The translations under genes were made by a program, and so were the position numbers. A stretch of DNA of 64,000 nt from the NCBI GenBank assembly GCA_044464225.1, contig JBIQLN010000004.1:62001-126000 (forward strand). Direction: 5' to 3'. Position 1 is the stretch's first letter; every line of letters begins with the position of its first letter. The DNA is from 66-474 sp044464225. Lineage in GTDB: Bacteria; Pseudomonadota; Gammaproteobacteria; Xanthomonadales; Rhodanobacteraceae. Below are positions 1-9,193 of this stretch, piece by piece. The notes under the pieces are model-generated. The model saw nothing but the letters and a program-made list of their open reading frames with translations. It made no database searches and was not told the DNA's origin.

Positions 1-402
1 CATGCCCACGCGCATGCCATAGCCGATGCGTTCGGCATAGCCGATCATCAGCGCCGCCGATTCACGATCCAGCACTTCGCCCGCGGTTTCCCGCCACAGC
101 GCGAGCCAGCGCTGGAAATGCGCGACGCCGATCGGCAAAGGCTGGTGCTTGGCAAGCGGGTTGCCGCGGTAATGCCCGCTGCGCAGCGCCACCGTCGACC
201 AGAACGACGTCATCAACACCTTGTGTGCGTCCCAGTCGTCGACCAGCGGTTGGAATACCGGCCCCAGCAGCGGGTCGGCGCACACCCGGTCGTAGAAGCG
301 ATCGACCAGCGCGGCGAGCCGGGTTTCATCGAGGCGGGCGGGGATCGGTTGCGGCACGCCGCCAGCTTCGCGCGCGGCCGCCGCGGCAACCTTGACCTGC
401 AT
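1..402 (-). CDS. Group III truncated haemoglobin, C-terminus cut by window edge
   Basis: A small haem protein of the 2-on-2 globin fold, a family linked to oxygen or nitric oxide handling in the cytoplasm. 134 residues are visible and the frame is open to position 1, so the end is missing. Family features are the helix B stretch FYDRV (residues 36-40), W57, and the segment KHQPLPIGVAHFQRWLALW, where H86 fits the proximal haem ligand. The ATG at 402 is used; upstream ATGs are in another frame. It is divergent from the ferredoxin gene with only 71 bases between start codons. Assignment rests on motif recall; the physiological ligand is not readable. Confidence 0.82.
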   Translation of the reverse strand, partial: MQVKVAAAAAREAGGVPQPIPARLDETRLAALVDRFYDRVCADPLLGPVFQPLVDDWDAHKVLMTSFWSTVALRSGHYRGNPLAKHQPLPIGVAHFQRWLALWRETAGEVLDRESAALMIGYAERIGYGMRVGM

Positions 403-405
403 CAA
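392..405. promoter_or_regulatory. FNR/ANR-like palindrome
   Basis: TTGAC-CTGC-ATCAA matches the FNR/ANR consensus TTGAT-N4-ATCAA at nine of ten arm positions. It covers the start codon of the globin gene and lies 69 bases before the ferredoxin start. A second imperfect palindrome, AATGACGCGCATCATT, follows at 404-419. Position over a start codon is unusual, so binding is uncertain. Confidence 0.33.
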
Positions 406-473
406 TGACGCGCATCATTGCACGGCCGGACGCGCTGCCACACAGTGCGCTTCCGTCATCCCGGCACCTCGCC

Positions 474-854
474 ATGACCCACGTCGTCACCGACAACTGC
501 ATCAACTGCAAGTACACCGATTGCGTGGAAGTGTGCCCGGTCGACTGCTTTCACGAAGGCCCGAACTTCCTCGTGATCGATCCCGACGAATGCATCGACT
601 GCACCTTGTGCGTGGCCGAATGTCCGGTGAACGCGATTTTTCCGGAGATGGACGTGCCGGCCGGCCAGGAATGTTTTCTCGCCATCAACGCGGAACTCGC
701 GCGGGAATGGCCGGTCATCGCCGGCAAGATCCCCGCGATGGAAGGCGCCGATCTGTGGGACGGCATTCCCGACAAGCTGCCGTTGCTCGATCGCGGTGGC
801 CGTCACGCGCAAGATGCTGTTGCGTCCGCGCCGACGCCGCCGAATTCCCCGTGA
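474..854 (+). CDS. fdxA: Seven-iron ferredoxin (3Fe-4S plus 4Fe-4S), FdxA type
   Basis: A small cytoplasmic electron carrier of 126 residues, homologous to Azotobacter ferredoxin I. The N-terminal half holds C9, C12, C17, C21, then C40, C43, C46 and C50. By family precedent C9, C17 and C50 bind the 3Fe-4S cluster and C21, C40, C43 and C46 bind the 4Fe-4S cluster. The C-terminal half is the usual helical extension and ends in a Pro/Ala-rich tail. The ATG at 474 is chosen because the protein then starts MTHVVTDNCINC, like other FdxA proteins; the frame stays open upstream but that part looks non-coding. Redox partners are not evident from the neighbours. Confidence 0.95.
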   Translation: MTHVVTDNCINCKYTDCVEVCPVDCFHEGPNFLVIDPDECIDCTLCVAECPVNAIFPEMDVPAGQECFLAINAELAREWPVIAGKIPAMEGADLWDGIPDKLPLLDRGGRHAQDAVASAPTPPNSP

Positions 855-925
855 GCTAGACTGGAAGATCCACGCGGCGATCAGCCGCGACGTTCCGCGT
901 TCAAAAACAGGCAAGGAGTCACGTC

Positions 926-1426
926 ATGTCCGGCACCCATTTCAAGGGCAATCCCGTCCACGTCGACGGCCAGTTTCCGAGGGTCGGCGACAAGGCGCCC
1001 GCGTTCAAGCTGATCGCCGGCGACCTGTCGGAGAAATCACTTTCCGATTTTTCCGGCAAGCGCAAGGTGCTCAACATTTTCCCGAGCGTCGATACCGGCG
1101 TGTGCGCCGCATCGGTGCGGCATTTCAACCAGGACGCGGCGGGTTTGAAGAACGCGGTGGTGCTGTGCATCTCGGCCGACCTGCCGTTCGCACAGAGCCG
1201 CTTCTGCGGCGCCGAGGGCATCCAGAACGTCACCATGCTGTCGATGATGCGCGGCCGCGAATTCCTGAAGGATTACGGTGTCGCGATGACCGACGGCCCG
1301 CTGGCCGGACTGGCCGCGCGCGCGGTGGTGGTGCTGGACGAGCACGACAAGGTGATCCACGCGCAAATGGTGGACGAGATCACCCACGAGCCGGATTACG
1401 CCGCGGCGCTGAAGGCGCTCGGCTGA
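926..1426 (+). CDS. tpx: Thiol peroxidase, atypical 2-Cys peroxiredoxin
   Basis: Reduces hydrogen and alkyl hydroperoxides using thioredoxin. The 166-residue length equals that of typical Tpx. The peroxidatic cysteine is C60 in PSVDTGVC, the resolving cysteine is C94 in SRFCGAEG, and C81 is the third conserved cysteine, all one residue off E. coli numbering (61, 95, 82). A good Shine-Dalgarno, AAGGAG, precedes the ATG at 926. It stands alone between fdxA and waaA on the same strand with about 70-100 base gaps, so co-transcription is possible but not proven. Confidence 0.96.
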   Translation: MSGTHFKGNPVHVDGQFPRVGDKAPAFKLIAGDLSEKSLSDFSGKRKVLNIFPSVDTGVCAASVRHFNQDAAGLKNAVVLCISADLPFAQSRFCGAEGIQNVTMLSMMRGREFLKDYGVAMTDGPLAGLAARAVVVLDEHDKVIHAQMVDEITHEPDYAAALKALG

Positions 1427-1527
1427 TACGTCGCGTGGCCTGCAGCGGGCCGCGCGACGCGGTGGTCGCGTGCTGAATCGGCGGACGCGAAAGTTATACT
1501 CGTCCGTCGACGCTCCGGTTGCGCGCC

Positions 1528-2862
1528 ATGCTGCGAATCCTCTACACGATCGCGATGTATCTCGCCACGCCGGTGATCGTGTGGCGGCTGACGTGGCGCG
1601 GCTTTCGTTATCGCGGTTATTTCCGCCGCTGGCGCGAGCGTTTCGGGCGTTTCCCCGACCCCGGTCTCCGGGATTGCATCTGGGTACACGCGGTGTCGGT
1701 CGGCGAAGTCAACGCCGCGTTGCCGCTGATCGAGGCGCTGCGGCGGCGCTATGCACCGCGTCCGATGGTCGTCACGACCGTCACGCCGACGGGCTCCGAG
1801 CGCGTGCGCAAACTGTTCGGCGACGAGGTCTTCCACGTCTATCTGCCGTATGACCTTCCGCGCGCGGTGAAGCGCTTCCTCGATCGCCTCCGCCCCGCAC
1901 TGGCGGTGGTGATGGAAACCGAAATCTGGCCGAACCTGTACTACCACTGCGGCCGGCGCGGCATTCCGCTGGCGATCGTGAACGCGCGTTTGTCGGAACG
2001 TTCGTTGCGTGGTTACCGGCCGATCCGCCTGCTGGTCAGGCAGGCGCTCAGGCACGTGGCCCTGGTGGCCGCGCAGTCGCATGCGGATGCGCGCCGCTAT
2101 CGCGCGCTGGGTGCACCCGCGGAACGCGTGCAGGTTTCCGGCAACCTGAAGTACGACATGCCGTTGCCCCAGGGTGCGCGGCAGCGCGCCGACGATCTGC
2201 AGGCGCAGTGGGGGCCGACCCGGCCGGTGTGGATGGCGGCCAGTACCCACGAAGGCGAAGACCTCGCGATTTTCGAAGCGCACCTGAAAGTGCTGGCAAG
2301 GATGCCGGATGCGCTGCTGTTGATCGCCGCCCGGCATCCGGAGCGATTCCGGTCGATCGAGCATGCCGCACGCAACCTGGGCTTCGCGGTCGCCACCCAC
2401 TCCGCGGCCGACGCGAACGCCGAAACGCAGTGCCTCGTGATCGACGCGATGGGCGTGATGATGCGCTACTTCGCGGCCTGCAACCTGGCGTTCGTCGCGG
2501 GATCGCTGGTGCCGATCGGCGGCCACAACGTGTTGGAGCCCGCGGCACTTTCCAAGCCGGTGATCGTCGGGCCGTACACCTTCAACTTCGAGGAAATCAC
2601 CCGCACCATGATCGACGCAGGCGGAGCACGCCGGGTGACATCGGCGGAAGAGCTGGGTGCGACAGTGCTCGAATTGCTGCGCGACCCCGTCGAGCTGGCA
2701 CGGATGGGCGCAGCGGCGCGCATGGTGTGCGCGCGCGAACGCGGCGCGGCGCGGCGCACCATGGTGTTGCTCGGCAGGATCTTCGCCAGGGCGCGGTATG
2801 CGCGAAGCGATGCAACACCCGAGCCACGGCACGCGGACATGCCGTCGCGGAAGACACCCTAG
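1528..2862 (+). CDS. waaA: 3-deoxy-D-manno-octulosonic acid (Kdo) transferase
   Basis: Transfers Kdo from CMP-Kdo to lipid IVA, the first step of LPS inner core assembly, on the inner face of the cytoplasmic membrane. The 444-residue product has an N-terminal hydrophobic anchor (residues 2-22), the catalytic glutamate motif HAVSVGE (E60), and the C-terminal GT-B signature GSLVPIGGHNVLEPA followed by KPVIVGPYTFNFEEI. The frame could begin at a TTG at 1519, but the ATG at 1528 gives the standard N-terminus. A TATACT -10-like hexamer lies at 1495-1500. The last 15 or so residues are a poorly conserved tail. Whether it adds one or two Kdo units cannot be told. Confidence 0.95.
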   Translation: MLRILYTIAMYLATPVIVWRLTWRGFRYRGYFRRWRERFGRFPDPGLRDCIWVHAVSVGEVNAALPLIEALRRRYAPRPMVVTTVTPTGSERVRKLFGDEVFHVYLPYDLPRAVKRFLDRLRPALAVVMETEIWPNLYYHCGRRGIPLAIVNARLSERSLRGYRPIRLLVRQALRHVALVAAQSHADARRYRALGAPAERVQVSGNLKYDMPLPQGARQRADDLQAQWGPTRPVWMAASTHEGEDLAIFEAHLKVLARMPDALLLIAARHPERFRSIEHAARNLGFAVATHSAADANAETQCLVIDAMGVMMRYFAACNLAFVAGSLVPIGGHNVLEPAALSKPVIVGPYTFNFEEITRTMIDAGGARRVTSAEELGATVLELLRDPVELARMGAAARMVCARERGAARRTMVLLGRIFARARYARSDATPEPRHADMPSRKTP

Positions 2863-2873
2863 TGGCAAACGTG

Positions 2874-2890
2874 GCGCGGCTTGGCCGCGC
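2874..2890. terminator. Hairpin between convergent waaA and tolC
   Basis: GCGCGGC-TTG-GCCGCGC is a perfect 7-bp stem just after the waaA stop and 97 bases past the tolC stop. No T-run follows on either strand, so at best it is a weak or Rho-assisted terminator. Confidence 0.3.
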
Positions 2891-2986
2891 TCCCTTGCGA
2901 GACTGCACCCGCAAGAGGCGCGAACAGCGAAGCTGGCTCGAAAGGCGAGGCCAGGGACGGCCGAGTCGCCCGCGAATGCCGGGCTT

Positions 2987-4396
2987 CTACTGCAGCAATG
3001 CGTTGACGGCTTCCAGATCCTTCACCGACAGCGTGCCCGCCGCGTACTCCAGGTTGAGCTGGTTGATCACGTAGGCGTGACGCGCCTGCGAATAGTTACT
3101 TTCCGCCTGGAACAGCGTCTGCTGCGCGAACAGCACGTCGATGATGGTCTGGCTGCCGACTTCGTAGCCGGCCTGGGTGGATTCAAGTGCCTTTTGTGCG
3201 GAGGCCACGGCTTCCTTTTGTGCCTGCACCTGGCTGATGCCGGCGCGGATCGAGTTGAACGCGTTGCGGGTGTTGGCCACGATCTGCCGGCGGTCCTGCT
3301 CCAGGATGTCGCTGGCCTGGTCGCGTTGCGCGATCGCCTGCTTGATTTGTGCATGGATGCCGCCGCCGGCGAATAGCGGTACGGAAAGCACCAGCCCCAG
3401 CGAAGTGCCGGTGGTGCGGCTGTCGGCACGCGGGCCACCGGTGGTGAAGTCCAGGCCGCCCCACGAGGGATTGCGGGAATAATCCACCGACGCATTGAGG
3501 GTCGGCAGGCGGCCCGCGTGGGCCGCGCCGACACCATGCTGTGCGGCTTCGACTTGTTCGCGTTGCGCCTGCAGTGAAGGATTGGTGCTCAGCGCGGTGT
3601 TGACCCACGCTTCGGGGTCATCGGGCTGCGGCGGGGCCAGCGGCAGCTTGTCCCGCAGTACGCGCAGGTCGACCGGCGCCTTGCCGGTGATCTGCGCCAG
3701 CGCTTCGCGGTCGTTGTACAGCGCGGTGCGTGCCTGGATCACCGCGGCTGCGGCAGCGGCTTCCTGGGCGCGCGCGGAATCGGCGTCGGTGATTGCGGAC
3801 AGGCCGACGCTGTATTTGGCTTGCGCCGCGTCCAGTTGCTTCTGCAGGGCCTTTTGATTGGCTTCGGCGTAGCGCAGCTGATCCTGGTCGTTCAGCACCG
3901 TGAAGTAGGCGGTGGCGACGCGCAGGATCAGGTTCTGCTCGGCGGCGACGTACTGGGCCTCGCTGGCTCTGGCGCTGGCCTTGCTTGCGCGCCACTGCTC
4001 GAATCGGCCCAGGTCGAAAAGCACCTGATTGAGACCGATTGATTCCGTGCGCGAGCGACCCGCGGTATGTCCGGTCGTGTCGATGAGGATCGGCTTGCCG
4101 TCCGGCCCCAGCACCGTTTGCGGTCCCGTCTGGGTGCCGTGCTGGTCATTGAACGAAACACTGCCACTGAGTTGCGGCAGCAAGGCAGAGCGGGTGACTT
4201 CGGAGTTCGCTTCGCCAATGCGGCTTTGCGCCTCCGCCTGCATCAGCACCGGATCGGACTGCAATGCCTGGCGGTAGGCGTCCATCAGGTCCTCGGCGTG
4301 CGCCGAAGCCGCACCGGCAAGCCCCAGCACCGCGACGATGGCGACGGCACAGGCGCGCAGCGCGAAGGGACGACGGGAGGCGGAACTTGAATTCAT
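2987..4396 (-). CDS. tolC: TolC-family outer membrane efflux protein
   Basis: Trimeric outer membrane channel of type I secretion and tripartite efflux. The 469-residue protein has a Sec signal peptide (about residues 1-33, ending SAHA before EDLMDAY), then two internally repeated OEP domains with long alanine/glutamine-rich coiled-coil helices. Examples are ASEAQYVAAEQNLILRVAT and the C-terminal QEAVASAQKALESTQAGYEVG-type segment. The start is the ATG at 4396; the frame runs on upstream through the preceding methyltransferase gene in a different frame, which is a shadow. It follows the PCMT-fold methyltransferase by 53 bases, an arrangement I recall in other xanthomonads. No pump genes are adjacent, so it probably serves unlinked transporters. 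Confidence 0.93.
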   Translation of the reverse strand: MNSSSASRRPFALRACAVAIVAVLGLAGAASAHAEDLMDAYRQALQSDPVLMQAEAQSRIGEANSEVTRSALLPQLSGSVSFNDQHGTQTGPQTVLGPDGKPILIDTTGHTAGRSRTESIGLNQVLFDLGRFEQWRASKASARASEAQYVAAEQNLILRVATAYFTVLNDQDQLRYAEANQKALQKQLDAAQAKYSVGLSAITDADSARAQEAAAAAAVIQARTALYNDREALAQITGKAPVDLRVLRDKLPLAPPQPDDPEAWVNTALSTNPSLQAQREQVEAAQHGVGAAHAGRLPTLNASVDYSRNPSWGGLDFTTGGPRADSRTTGTSLGLVLSVPLFAGGGIHAQIKQAIAQRDQASDILEQDRRQIVANTRNAFNSIRAGISQVQAQKEAVASAQKALESTQAGYEVGSQTIIDVLFAQQTLFQAESNYSQARHAYVINQLNLEYAAGTLSVKDLEAVNALLQ

Positions 4397-4449
4397 GCGA
4401 GCGGAATCCTTGAGGCTGCGTGTGGCCGAAGCGCGTCGGCACGGGCGGG

Positions 4450-5115
4450 TTACAGACAAAAAGCGGGTTTGGGTTCCGCGCCCGCGAGGTAGGGCACGTC
4501 GGTCTCGAACAGGCGTTCCTCGATCCAGCCGCCGTCGGCCGCGCGCTGCAGCAGCAGCGCCTGCATCGCCGGCTCGGCACCGCGGATCACGAACATGCGC
4601 CCGGCGGGTTTCAGCCAGTCCCCGAAAAGGGAAGGCAGCTCCGCCACGGCGCCGGTGACCGCGATCGCATCGAACGGCTGCGACGGCTGGAATCCGGTGA
4701 AGGCGTCCGCCTGAAGGCACTCGACGTTCGCGATCGCGAGCGTCCGCAGGCGGTTCCGGGCTGCATCGACGAAATCGGCGCGGCGATCGATGCTGGTGAC
4801 CTGCGCGCCAAGCCCTGCAAGGCAGGCCGCGAAGTAGCCACTGCCCGTGCCGATTTCCAGGATGCGTTCGCCCGGCAGCGGCAGCAGTGCCTGCAGCGCG
4901 CGACCTTCGAGTACCGGCTTCCACATGACCTCGCCGTGGCCGAGCGGCAGCGCGACGTCGGCATAAGCCACCGCCTTGTAGGCGGCCTGCACGAAGGCGT
5001 CGCGCGGCATCGCCGAAAGCACGCCGAGCACGCGCGCATCCAGCACTTCCCAGGGCCGGATCTGGTTTTCCACCATGTTGCGGCGAGCCGTTTCGAACTG
5101 GACCTTCATGTTCAT
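4450..5115 (-). CDS. Protein-L-isoaspartate O-methyltransferase-like protein
   Basis: A 221-residue class I SAM-dependent methyltransferase of the PCMT family. The SAM-binding glycine loop is EIGTGSGY (residues 87-94), followed by the acidic TSIDRRADF motif. True isoaspartyl methyltransferases have a GQTIS-x-P catalytic segment. Here the matching stretch reads LPLGHGEVMWKP, lacking the conserved serine, so repair of isoaspartate is doubtful and this may be the divergent tolC-linked subgroup. The frame begins at a GTG (5124), but the ATG at 5115 is better spaced from AGGAAG. It leads the tolC transcription unit from a promoter at about 5153-5182. Confidence 0.82.
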   Translation of the reverse strand: MNMKVQFETARRNMVENQIRPWEVLDARVLGVLSAMPRDAFVQAAYKAVAYADVALPLGHGEVMWKPVLEGRALQALLPLPGERILEIGTGSGYFAACLAGLGAQVTSIDRRADFVDAARNRLRTLAIANVECLQADAFTGFQPSQPFDAIAVTGAVAELPSLFGDWLKPAGRMFVIRGAEPAMQALLLQRAADGGWIEERLFETDVPYLAGAEPKPAFCL

Positions 5116-5152
5116 GTCGATCACAACTTCCTGCGTTGTTCAAAATCGCCCA

Positions 5153-5182
5153 AGCATAAGATGCGCAGCGCAAGGCGGGCAA
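5153..5182 (-). promoter_or_regulatory. Sigma-70-like promoter for the methyltransferase-tolC unit
   Basis: Read on the minus strand, TTGCCC (5182-5177), an 18-base spacer and TATGCT (5158-5153) form a plausible promoter about 38 bases before the ATG at 5115. Identified by eye only. Confidence 0.45.
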
Positions 5183-5481
5183 TGCGTGCAGCGTGCCGGT
5201 GGCATGGATGCCCACGAAGTGCCGGAAGTCACCGCGCTTTCGTGACAGCGGTCATTTGCGCAAGCGGAGGGATAAAAGCACGTTCCGGGCCAAGGCCCCG
5301 ATATGGCATTTGGCTTTCAAAATCAGCCACATGAAGGCACTGGCGATGACTGGAACCTGTCCGCGGACGGCCCGCGGACACCCCGGACAGGGATTGTGAT
5401 CCAGGTCATTCGGACAAATATGTACTGGAGCGTATACTAACCCCGTTGTCATCTGATGCAGGACACTGCCTTGCGAAGCCC
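5183..5481. other. Divergent intergenic region with a long inverted repeat
   Basis: No gene seen. An inverted repeat occupies 5356-5391: outer arms CCTGTCCG and CGGACAGG, with two CCGCGG palindromes inside. A TATACT hexamer at 5433-5438, 43 bases before the TetR start codon, is a likely -10 box; the matching -35 is poor. The segment ATATGTACTGGAGCGTATAC around it has partial dyad symmetry and could be an autoregulatory TetR operator. Function is inferred from position. Confidence 0.4.
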
Positions 5482-6123
5482 ATGAACGCCTTACCCGAAC
5501 GTTGCAGTGGCCCCGGCCGGCCCAAGGATCTCGAAAAACGCGCCGCCATTCTGGAAGCGGCCAAACGCCTGTTCCCGCGGCACGGCTTCGAAGGCACCAG
5601 CATGGACGCGGTCGCGGCCGAGGCGGGGGTTTCCAAGCTGACGGTGTACAGCCACTTCGGCGGCAAGGAATCCCTGTTCATCGAAACCATCCGCTGCAAG
5701 TGTGACGGGTTGATGCCGGGTTCCTTGTTCGAGGTGAACGTCGAGGCGCCGGTGCGCGGCCAGTTGCTCGGCGTGGCCCGCGCCTTCTTCGCGATGATGA
5801 TGAGCGATGGTGCGCTGGGCATGCATCGAACGCTGGTGGCCAGCTCGCAGCAGTCGCCCAAGCTCGCCAGGTTGTTCTGGGAAGCCGGCCCGATGCAGGT
5901 GCAGGCGGCACTCGCCACGATGCTGCAGAAGCAGGTCGATGCGCGCCAGCTCGACATCGACGACACCCGGCGCGCAGCGAGCCAGTTTTTTTCGCTGCTG
6001 AAGGGCGAACATCACGCCCGCATGTTGTTCGGCTGCGGCCAGCCGACCACCGACGAAGTCGAAGCGCACCTCGAAGCCACCGTGGACATGTTCCTGCGGG
6101 CATATTCCCGCGATCGTCCCTGA
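5482..6123 (+). CDS. TetR/AcrR family transcriptional regulator
   Basis: A 213-residue repressor-type regulator. The N-terminal TetR helix-turn-helix covers roughly residues 10-60, with GFEGTSMDAVAAEAGVSK and LTVYSHFGGKESLF being family signatures. The C-terminal ligand domain resembles the AefR-like type (VDMFLRAY near the end). A TTG at 5446 would add 12 residues; the ATG at 5482 gives MNALPERCSGPGRPKD, and the GRPKD opening is typical. It is divergent from the methyltransferase-tolC unit, so control of tolC and of itself is a reasonable inference. The inducer is unknown. Confidence 0.88.
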   Translation: MNALPERCSGPGRPKDLEKRAAILEAAKRLFPRHGFEGTSMDAVAAEAGVSKLTVYSHFGGKESLFIETIRCKCDGLMPGSLFEVNVEAPVRGQLLGVARAFFAMMMSDGALGMHRTLVASSQQSPKLARLFWEAGPMQVQAALATMLQKQVDARQLDIDDTRRAASQFFSLLKGEHHARMLFGCGQPTTDEVEAHLEATVDMFLRAYSRDRP

Positions 6124-6299
6124 CCGCAGCTTCGGTTGGTCTCGCCCGCAGGCGGAGTTTCCGGCTTCGGGCCGATCCGGCACGGCCGTCCATGGCCCGG
6201 CTTTCCCCGGCAGCCGCTCCGAATGAATGCCATGGGCCCGTCGCCGCGAGTGTCGCGGGCATTCGCCATTGCCCCTCGAACGTGCTTCAATGGCGGCTT

Positions 6300-6386
6300 G
6301 AAGCGGGGGTGCCGCAGGCGAAGGATCGCGTCGGCTGAGACATACCCTTGGAACCTGATCCGGTTCGCACCGGTGTAGGGAGCTTC
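6300..6386 (+). promoter_or_regulatory. TPP riboswitch (THI element)
   Basis: The conserved thi box is present: CTGAGA, then ACCCTTGGAACCTGATC and CCGGTGTAGGGA, closed by a P1 stem GAAGC/GCTTC. It sits 86 bases before the thiC start. No U-rich terminator follows; a small GC hairpin, CCGCG/CGCGG, lies at about 6432-6447. Thiamine pyrophosphate therefore probably blocks translation initiation rather than elongation. The rest of the 349-base gap (6124-6299) shows nothing I recognise. Confidence 0.95.
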
Positions 6387-6472
6387 GCGGCACGACCCGC
6401 CCGTTGTGCGCCTGGCGCCACCGCTCATGTTCCGCGCAAACGCGCGGCTCTTCCATGCAGCGGACGACGCCG

Positions 6473-8350
<1,878 letters not shown>

Positions 8351-8426
8351 CTTTCACCTTGCCGCAACATCGCGGGCGTACACTGGCGTGATGCAGTCGT
8401 GATGACATGATTCCAAGGAGACCCGT

Positions 8427-9008
8427 ATGGCCGCCAAGAAGCCGTTTCTGTCCGACATCAAGACCATTCGCCAGCGCGCCCGCGAACACATCGAGAAAGG
8501 TGCGGTCACGCACGGCTACACGGCTGATCGCGACACCGTGATCAAGGTGCTCAACGAGGCGCTCGCGACGGAACTGGTGTGCGTACTCCGTTACAAGTAC
8601 CACTACTACATGGCGTCGGGCATCCACGCGCAGAGCGTCGCGGCCGAGTTCCTCGAGCACGCCAACGAGGAACAGGCGCACGCGGACCGGATCGCCGAGC
8701 GCATCACCCAGCTGGGTGGCGCACCCAATCTGAATCCCGAAGGCCTCACATCCCGTTCGCATTCCGATTACGTCGAGGGCGACGACCTGGTCGACATGAT
8801 CAAGGAAGACCTGGTCGCCGAGCGGATTGCGATCGACAGCTATCGCGAGATCATCCAGTACCTCGGCAATGATGACCCGACCAGCCGCCGCGTGATGGAG
8901 GAAGTGCTTGCGCAGGAAGAAGAGCACGCCGAGGACATGAAGACGCTGCTCGAAGAACTCGGCAAGGAAGGCGAGCCGCCGAAGCCGCGCGACCTCAAGC
9001 GCCAGTAA
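8427..9008 (+). CDS. Ferritin-like (bacterioferritin/Dps-type) diiron protein
   Basis: A 193-residue four-helix-bundle protein. Likely metal ligands are E49 (ATEL), E82 with H85 (EEQAH), E132 (VAERI) and E164 with H167 (EEEH), the ferritin-like diiron pattern of two ExxH-type helices. The N-terminus (to residue 30) and the lysine/proline-rich C-terminus (EGEPPKPRDLKRQ) extend beyond the core fold; the basic tail may contact DNA, but that is inference. An AAGGAG Shine-Dalgarno precedes the ATG at 8427. It is monocistronic, flanked by thiC and hairpins. Iron storage or oxidative protection is the likely role; whether it is Bfr or Dps is unclear. Confidence 0.8.
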   Translation: MAAKKPFLSDIKTIRQRAREHIEKGAVTHGYTADRDTVIKVLNEALATELVCVLRYKYHYYMASGIHAQSVAAEFLEHANEEQAHADRIAERITQLGGAPNLNPEGLTSRSHSDYVEGDDLVDMIKEDLVAERIAIDSYREIIQYLGNDDPTSRRVMEEVLAQEEEHAEDMKTLLEELGKEGEPPKPRDLKRQ

Positions 9009-9021
9009 CCAAACCGCGTCG

Positions 9022-9073
9022 CCGGCCGTACGCCGGCCTTTCGAGAGCGGGGCGGGCACCCTCCGTGCCCGCG
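9022..9073 (+). terminator. Tandem hairpins after the ferritin-like gene
   Basis: GCCGGC-CGTAC-GCCGGC followed by CTTTC (9022-9041), then GCGGGCAC-CCTCC-GTGCCCGC (9053-9073). The stems are strong but the T-run is poor, so termination is plausible and not certain. Confidence 0.4.
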
Positions 9074-9193
9074 CCCTGGCGCCATCCCTGCGCTCACCGG
9101 GTAGCCGCTGTCCAGGTGCGCCCTTGCGATGCATCCGCATGTGAAGTTGCGGACATCGCGTAAACGCCGCTCTCCCCGCTATCCTTCCGCGCG

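Noticed and set aside
456..478. GTCATCCCGG before fdxA as another copy of the palindromic repeat
   Set aside because: Only a half-end with no inverted partner nearby; too short to distinguish from chance in this base composition.
1396..2868. Long minus-strand open frame of 490 codons
   Set aside because: Antisense to waaA; in GC-rich DNA the complementary frame lacks stops. Its Arg/His-rich product has no recognisable domain.
4397..5215. N-terminal extension of tolC (frame open to 5215)
   Set aside because: It overlaps the methyltransferase gene in another frame, and the TolC signal peptide starts cleanly at 4396.
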